9,750 nt of DNA from Thermoprotei archaeon. GTDB lineage: Archaea > Thermoproteota > Thermoprotei > QMSL01 > B3-G16. This document shows, piece after piece, positions 6,946 through 9,750 of this stretch (position 1 is the first letter of the stretch; each line of letters begins with the position of its first letter). The stretch spans positions 1-9,750 of the forward strand of contig QMSL01000040.1 in the NCBI GenBank assembly GCA_003649665.1, read 5' to 3'. The notes under the pieces were generated by a model that ran no database searches, was not told the origin of the DNA, and worked only from the letters and a program-made list of their open reading frames with translations. Made by a program: the position numbers and the translations under genes.

Positions 6946-7860
6946 TCAGTCCTCTATTCCATGCTCAGTGATCCTAAATCTAGCCTCACCTTCAGCCACA
7001 TCCAATCCGTAAACGAGCCTTGCTATCCTTTCATTTTTCTTTTTAGCCTTATAGAGCATTAGCCTATAATCAACGCTTTGTGCCATAACAGTACCTCCAA
7101 GGGGCTTTATCTCACCAGTATTTGGATCAGCAATGACCCTATTTGCTATGACAATTGCGATATTCCTACTCGATATCTCCCTTAACGCGCTAAGGAGTCT
7201 ACCTAAAGCCCATCTTCTAGTGACTATATCTTCACCATACTCGGCTTGGATTGGGGAGGTAATGGTATCGATTACTATTAGCTTATAGCTTGAGTCAAGC
7301 TTCTCAGTTGACATTATTAACGAGTACTCCTCAGCAAAGGATCTAGCAGATGCTAACAGTATGTTTTTTAGTGCTTCTTTTGGATCTAATCCCCTATACT
7401 TTGCTATCTGAATAATCCTCTCAGGCCTAAAAGTACCCTCAGTATCAATATAAACAGCTCTTCCCCTCAAGCCACCGTGATCTTCATCCATTTGAATAGT
7501 GACACATAGTTGGTGAAGAAGTTGTGTTTTGCCAGTACCCGCTTCCCCAGCTACCTCTATGATATGACCAAGGGGAATACCTCCTCCAAATAGCGAATCT
7601 ATACCAGTTGATCCTGTGGTAAACCGAGGCTTTTCACGAGTTTTAATAATGGACGTTAAATCCCTTATCTCAAACGGTAACGACCTCCTAGCCTCCTCTA
7701 ATATCCTCCTAGCGCTGTCTTCATCTATATTTAGTATCTCGGCTAACTCCCTCGTGGAGAGCGTTACTAGAGAGCCTACTGTAGAATATCCCAGCTCCCT
7801 TAGGCGATCAGCCAGTTCTTCTGGAAGGCCCAATCGGAATAGTAAGCGCGAGATATCCAT
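6946..7860 (-). CDS. RadA-like recombinase paralog with N-terminal helix-hairpin-helix domain
   Basis: A 304-residue RecA-fold ATPase with a RadA-type helix-hairpin-helix domain (about residues 10-58). Walker A is GEAGTGKT (105-112), the catalytic Glu lies in YIDTEGTF (137-144), and Walker B is LIVIDT (194-199). Compared with the canonical RadA encoded at 8171-9121, it lacks the FxxA polymerisation motif (FEIR at 63-66), has NRV for NQV (240-242), a shorter second DNA-binding loop, and no DSPxxPE ATP-cap motif (YGLDVAE at 284-290). It is therefore likely a recombination mediator or regulator and not a filament-forming recombinase; this is inference from motif loss. The helix-hairpin-helix domain argues against RadB, which lacks it. 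GAGGTGA precedes the ATG by 4 nt, under a TATA box at 7896-7907. Residues 137-167 are encoded by a tract nearly identical to radA. Confidence 0.85.
   Translation of the reverse strand: MDISRLLFRLGLPEELADRLRELGYSTVGSLVTLSTRELAEILNIDEDSARRILEEARRSLPFEIRDLTSIIKTREKPRFTTGSTGIDSLFGGGIPLGHIIEVAGEAGTGKTQLLHQLCVTIQMDEDHGGLRGRAVYIDTEGTFRPERIIQIAKYRGLDPKEALKNILLASARSFAEEYSLIMSTEKLDSSYKLIVIDTITSPIQAEYGEDIVTRRWALGRLLSALREISSRNIAIVIANRVIADPNTGEIKPLGGTVMAQSVDYRLMLYKAKKKNERIARLVYGLDVAEGEARFRITEHGIED
7360..7452 (-). repeat. Gene-conversion tract, copy in the RadA-like paralog
   Basis: These 93 bp match 8609-8701 in radA at every position but one, 7393 against 8642. That difference is silent: AGG versus AGA for Arg. 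Identity stops sharply at both edges; in the next 24 bp on the high-coordinate side there are 8 mismatches although the encoded residues are mostly conserved. Protein selection cannot preserve silent sites in this way, so a recent sequence transfer between the paralogs is the simplest explanation. Confidence 0.88.
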
Positions 7861-7875
7861 GAAATCACCTCAGGG

Positions 7876-7909
7876 CTAAATATAATACGCTTCATATCTT
7901 AAATAATCT
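7876..7909. promoter_or_regulatory. Divergent promoter of the RadA-like paralog and DUF131 gene
   Basis: The 50-bp gap carries two TATA-like elements. CTAAATATAATA (7876-7887) lies 24-35 nt before the GTG of the DUF131 gene and suggests a leaderless transcript. On the opposite strand ATTATTTAAGAT (7896-7907) lies about 26 nt before a start near 7876, leaving a short leader that contains GAGGTGA for the RadA-like gene. The two elements are arranged head to head, so the promoters probably compete or are co-regulated. Confidence 0.45.
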
Positions 7910-7910
7910 G

Positions 7911-8174
7911 GTGAGTAAAGTGCTTAGTCAAGTACTCTTAGCATTAGGTATTAGCCTCATTATAATAGGGTTCCTTCTCGTAATTCTAGCAGTGCTCCTA
8001 GCTGGGACGAAGAGTGGTAGTACAAGGACAAGTGCTGGGGGGATAATTCTAATCGGACCTTTCCCAATAGTCTTTGGAAGTAAGGATTTAGTAAAAATAA
8101 TGCTTGCATTGGCCATAGCGATGATAGCAGTACTCATAATAGTGAACATCGTGTTATTTACAATGACACCCTAA
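7911..8174 (+). CDS. DUF131-family (TIGR00304) small archaeal membrane protein
   Basis: An 87-residue protein with two transmembrane helices, about residues 6-31 and 59-83. They are separated by a short loop holding the family signature GGIILIGPFPIVFGS (43-57). The signature and length match archaeal DUF131 proteins; their function is not known. It begins with GTG at 7911 without a Shine-Dalgarno site, under a TATA box at leaderless spacing. It lies between the two recombinase genes on the opposite strand, and its TAA interlocks with the TAG of radA in a 4-nt overlap. Position alone does not show a role in recombination. Confidence 0.8.
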   Translation: MSKVLSQVLLALGISLIIIGFLLVILAVLLAGTKSGSTRTSAGGIILIGPFPIVFGSKDLVKIMLALAIAMIAVLIIVNIVLFTMTP

Positions 8175-9121
8175 ACATCAACTATACCTTCATCAGATAT
8201 CCTAAAGACTGCCTCTCCTTCAGGATGGCTAGGCGAATCGAAGATCCTCGCTATTCTCCTCATTTCCTTCGCCTTCCTCAACCATATACGATATGTAGCA
8301 CCGTGAGCTACGACGTTACCACCAGCAGGCCTACTTGGGTTACCGAAGAAGACATCTGGCTGGGCCATGACCTGATTTGTTATAACCACTGCGATATTGA
8401 AGATATCGGCCATTCTCTGAAGTTTATGAATTAACATATTGATCTTCTGTTGCCTAGGAGCTAGGTGCTCACGACCTAAGTACTCAGCTCGAAAATGACT
8501 AATTAGGCTATCAATTATCACCAATTTCACGTTCTCAGATTGCGCGAAGTTAAATACCTTATCCACTAAGAGGAGGAGATGATCGCTATTATACGATCTA
8601 GCGTAGAATATGTTTTTTAGTGCTTCTTTTGGATCTAATCCTCTATACTTTGCTATCTGAATAATCCTCTCAGGCCTAAAAGTACCCTCAGTATCAATAT
8701 AGACCGCCCTCCCGCTTAGACCACCTTTTTCCCTTGGGAATTGAACCATAACCGCTAGTTGATGACATATCTGGGTCTTACCCGTACCGAATTCACCTAC
8801 GAATTCAGTAATAGCCTGTGTCTCAATACCACCTCCCAATAACTCATCAAGAGCCCTACATCCAGTGCTTATATGACCTAGCTTGCTCCTCCTATTATAG
8901 TATTCCTCAGCAGTTATGAAGTCAAGGCCAAGGACTTCGCGTGCTGCCTGAGTTAGCTTAAATGCATGTTCCTCAGATATCCCAATTAGTTCTGAAAGCT
9001 CCCTAGCAGGAATTACTGCAAGTTCCGCTACACTCGTTATGCCAGCTGATTTAAGCTTCTCAGCCATCGCGGGACCTATTCCTTTAATAGACCTTAGATC
9101 TAAATCCATTCGTAAACCCAT
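8171..9121 (-). CDS. radA: DNA repair and recombination protein RadA
   Basis: The archaeal RecA/Rad51 homolog, which forms filaments on single-stranded DNA and drives homologous pairing and strand exchange. The 316-residue protein has the helix-hairpin-helix N-terminal domain (about 10-60), the polymerisation motif FITA (68-71), Walker A GEFGTGKT (109-116), catalytic Glu in YIDTEGTF (141-148), Walker B VIIDS (201-205), SHFRAEY (208-214), the NQVMA motif (249-253), second DNA-binding loop to about 270, and the ATP-cap DSPSHPE (295-301). No intein is present. ATG 9121 is the longest start; ATG 9109 (MDLDLRSIKGIGP) is equally possible, as neither has a clear Shine-Dalgarno site. The last codon interlocks with the convergent DUF131 gene. 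Residues 141-171 lie in the tract shared with the paralog. Confidence 0.94.
   Translation of the reverse strand: MGLRMDLDLRSIKGIGPAMAEKLKSAGITSVAELAVIPARELSELIGISEEHAFKLTQAAREVLGLDFITAEEYYNRRSKLGHISTGCRALDELLGGGIETQAITEFVGEFGTGKTQICHQLAVMVQFPREKGGLSGRAVYIDTEGTFRPERIIQIAKYRGLDPKEALKNIFYARSYNSDHLLLLVDKVFNFAQSENVKLVIIDSLISHFRAEYLGREHLAPRQQKINMLIHKLQRMADIFNIAVVITNQVMAQPDVFFGNPSRPAGGNVVAHGATYRIWLRKAKEMRRIARIFDSPSHPEGEAVFRISDEGIVDV
8609..8701 (-). repeat. Gene-conversion tract, copy in radA
   Basis: The partner of 7360-7452, offset by 1249 bp in the same orientation. It encodes the segment from the catalytic-Glu strand through FRPERI to the LDPKEALKN helix. These residues look typical for archaeal RadA, so radA is the more likely donor and the paralog the recipient; direction is inferred. 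The protein sequence is identical for about six further residues toward the N-terminus, but there the DNA differs at silent sites, which marks the tract edge. Confidence 0.88.
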
Positions 9122-9164
9122 CTATTAGGTATTAAGGGAGCTAGATAAGAATAGCAGAACTCAC

Positions 9165-9179
9165 AGGTAAGCTTAACCT
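9165..9179. promoter_or_regulatory. Near-palindrome upstream of radA
   Basis: AGGTAAGCTTAACCT is one base short of a 16-bp perfect palindrome (AGGTTAAGCTTAACCT) and contains the perfect core TAAGCTTA. It lies 44-58 nt upstream of the first radA ATG, where a regulator could act on the radA promoter. I could not find a convincing TATA box with ideal spacing for radA: CTTAATA near 9129-9137 would fit the ATG at 9109, and TTTAAATATTT at 9211-9221 would imply a leader of about 70 nt. Confidence 0.25.
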
Positions 9180-9207
9180 TACAGGCATTGAAGTACTAGG
9201 AGTTAAC

Positions 9208-9230
9208 TGAAAATATTTAAAATAAAAATG
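9208..9230 (-). terminator. T-rich terminator after the pilin-like gene
   Basis: Directly after the TAG of the pilin-like gene the minus strand reads CATTTTTATTTTAAATATTTT, a T-rich tract of the kind that ends archaeal transcription without a hairpin. The same AT-rich stretch could instead supply a distal radA promoter. Confidence 0.45.
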
Positions 9231-9231
9231 G

Positions 9232-9558
9232 CTAGCCAAGGAGTTCAACGACGATCGCTAAGAGAAGGGCACCAAGTAGCATCTTCCTTCCAGTATAGGT
9301 TGAGTAGCCAGATGCCCAGAAGAGGAAACCTAGAACTGCCATTAGGACATACGCTATCCTCGCTATATCAATCACCAGTTCCATTACCCTCATGAGGGCG
9401 TACTTCATTATATCCTCTATCCTATTCACTAAGTCATCTATTGCCTTTATAGCGCTTTGAGACCAATCATCCTCAGCCCTTACGTACACTGGCATGACTA
9501 TGGCCCCAATTAGTAGCATCAAGGGAATTAACGCCTTGAGTACGGAGGACATATACAT
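9232..9558 (-). CDS. Small secreted two-helix membrane protein, VirB2/TrbC-type pilin-like (CedA1/TedC candidate)
   Basis: A 108-residue protein with an N-terminal signal peptide (hydrophobic residues 7-23) and a possible cleavage site after VRA at 28. An amphipathic region follows (about 30-58), then two transmembrane helices (about 61-83 and 92-107) joined by a short polar, basic turn containing TGRK. The mature form would be about 80 residues. This order matches VirB2/TrbC conjugation pilins and the archaeal Ced/Ted DNA-import pilins CedA1 and TedC; the assignment rests on architecture only, since I cannot align sequences. It could equally be an unrelated small membrane protein. ATGs lie at 9558 and 9552; AGGGATG precedes the second. 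A TATA box at 9585-9592 fits a near-leaderless mRNA. It is 110 bp upstream of radA on the same strand. Confidence 0.6.
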   Translation of the reverse strand: MYMSSVLKALIPLMLLIGAIVMPVYVRAEDDWSQSAIKAIDDLVNRIEDIMKYALMRVMELVIDIARIAYVLMAVLGFLFWASGYSTYTGRKMLLGALLLAIVVELLG

Positions 9559-9584
9559 CCCTAAAACAGGGGGATAATAGTCCC

Positions 9585-9593
9585 TTTAAAAGA
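9585..9593 (-). promoter_or_regulatory. TATA box of the pilin-like gene
   Basis: The minus strand reads TCTTTTAAA, 27-35 nt upstream of the ATG at 9558. This places transcription start at or just before the start codons. The gene therefore has its own promoter downstream of the preceding gene's T-rich terminator. Confidence 0.45.
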
Positions 9594-9621
9594 GGATGAG
9601 CGTTAAAAGACGATAAAACAA

Positions 9622-9650
9622 GCAATAAAAATTACAAAAATCAAAAATTT
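9622..9650 (-). terminator. T-rich terminator of the partial upstream gene
   Basis: On the minus strand three runs of five T residues occur within 29 nt (AAATTTTTGATTTTTGTAAT followed by a further T run), starting 32 nt after the stop at 9683. No strong hairpin is seen. This is a typical archaeal poly-T termination signal and supports the reading of a gene end at 9683. Confidence 0.55.
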
Positions 9651-9682
9651 AGGTGGGCTTGTGCGTTAAATAGTCGCTTCTT

Positions 9683-9750
9683 TTATGCCTTCGGGGCAGC
9701 AGGGACTAGAGCTAATGCCCTCCTCCTACGTAACAGTGAGTACTCGTAGA
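9683..9750 (-). CDS. 3' end of an unidentified gene (C-terminal 21 residues)
   Basis: One minus-strand frame is open from the window edge to a TAA at 9683; the other two minus-strand frames contain a stop within this stretch. The 21 visible residues start YEYSLLRRRR and end VPAAPKA. The basic, alanine- and proline-rich tail would suit a ribosomal or nucleic-acid-binding protein, but this is too little to name a family. The T-rich terminator that follows supports a real gene end. Confidence 0.5.
   Translation of the reverse strand, partial: YEYSLLRRRRALALVPAAPKA

Noticed and set aside
8225..8434. Plus-strand open frame opposite the 3' part of radA
   Set aside because: It is antisense to strongly conserved RadA sequence and has no independent signal.
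1..9750. CRISPR arrays, insertion sequences, tRNA or rRNA genes
   Set aside because: No regularly spaced repeats, transposase motifs or RNA gene signatures were seen. The only long repeat is the radA/paralog tract, which lies inside coding sequence.

Overview
The window reads as a gene-dense segment of a thermophilic archaeal chromosome. The evidence is a canonical archaeal RadA recombinase, a RadA-like paralog, an archaeal diphthine-ammonia ligase (Dph6), an archaeal DUF89/ARMT1-like phosphatase and a DUF131 membrane protein. TATA boxes sit about 26 nt upstream of several starts, which implies leaderless transcripts, and T-rich tracts follow gene ends. A TACK-superphylum lineage fits best by eye (crenarchaeal, korarchaeal or bathyarchaeal type); the exact lineage cannot be fixed from this window. 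There is no rRNA, tRNA, CRISPR array or transposase.

Layout. 1-525: a multi-span membrane protein of unknown function (+). 485-2259: a two-gene minus-strand operon, dph6 followed by an amidohydrolase, coupled by a TAGTG stop/start overlap. Divergent from it, 2324-3196, is a DUF89-type damage-control phosphatase. 3342-4346 is a PfkB-family kinase (+) that meets a cysteine-rich flavoprotein (4343-5095, -) in a 4-nt interlocked stop. 5171-6043 is a xylose-isomerase-like TIM-barrel enzyme (-), and it shares a palindrome-bearing divergent promoter with a creatininase-family amidohydrolase (6147-6932, +). 6946-9121 is a recombination block: a RadA-like paralog (-), a small DUF131 membrane protein (+) and canonical RadA (-). 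9232-9558 is a small secreted two-helix membrane protein with VirB2/TrbC-type pilin architecture (-). 9683-9750 is the 3' end of another minus-strand gene.

How the genes may work together. The strongest signal is in the recombinase block. RadA and its paralog share a 93-bp stretch that is identical except for one silent base, while their flanks are clearly diverged at synonymous sites. This is the mark of recent gene conversion. The paralog keeps the ATPase core but has lost the FxxA polymerisation motif, the NQV motif and the ATP-cap motif, so it looks like a RadA accessory factor and not a second filament-forming recombinase. The pilin-like gene directly upstream of radA raises the untested possibility of a link between DNA import and recombination. 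The middle of the window holds carbohydrate and small-molecule enzymes (kinase, isomerase, creatininase-like hydrolase, flavoprotein) whose substrates cannot be named from sequence.
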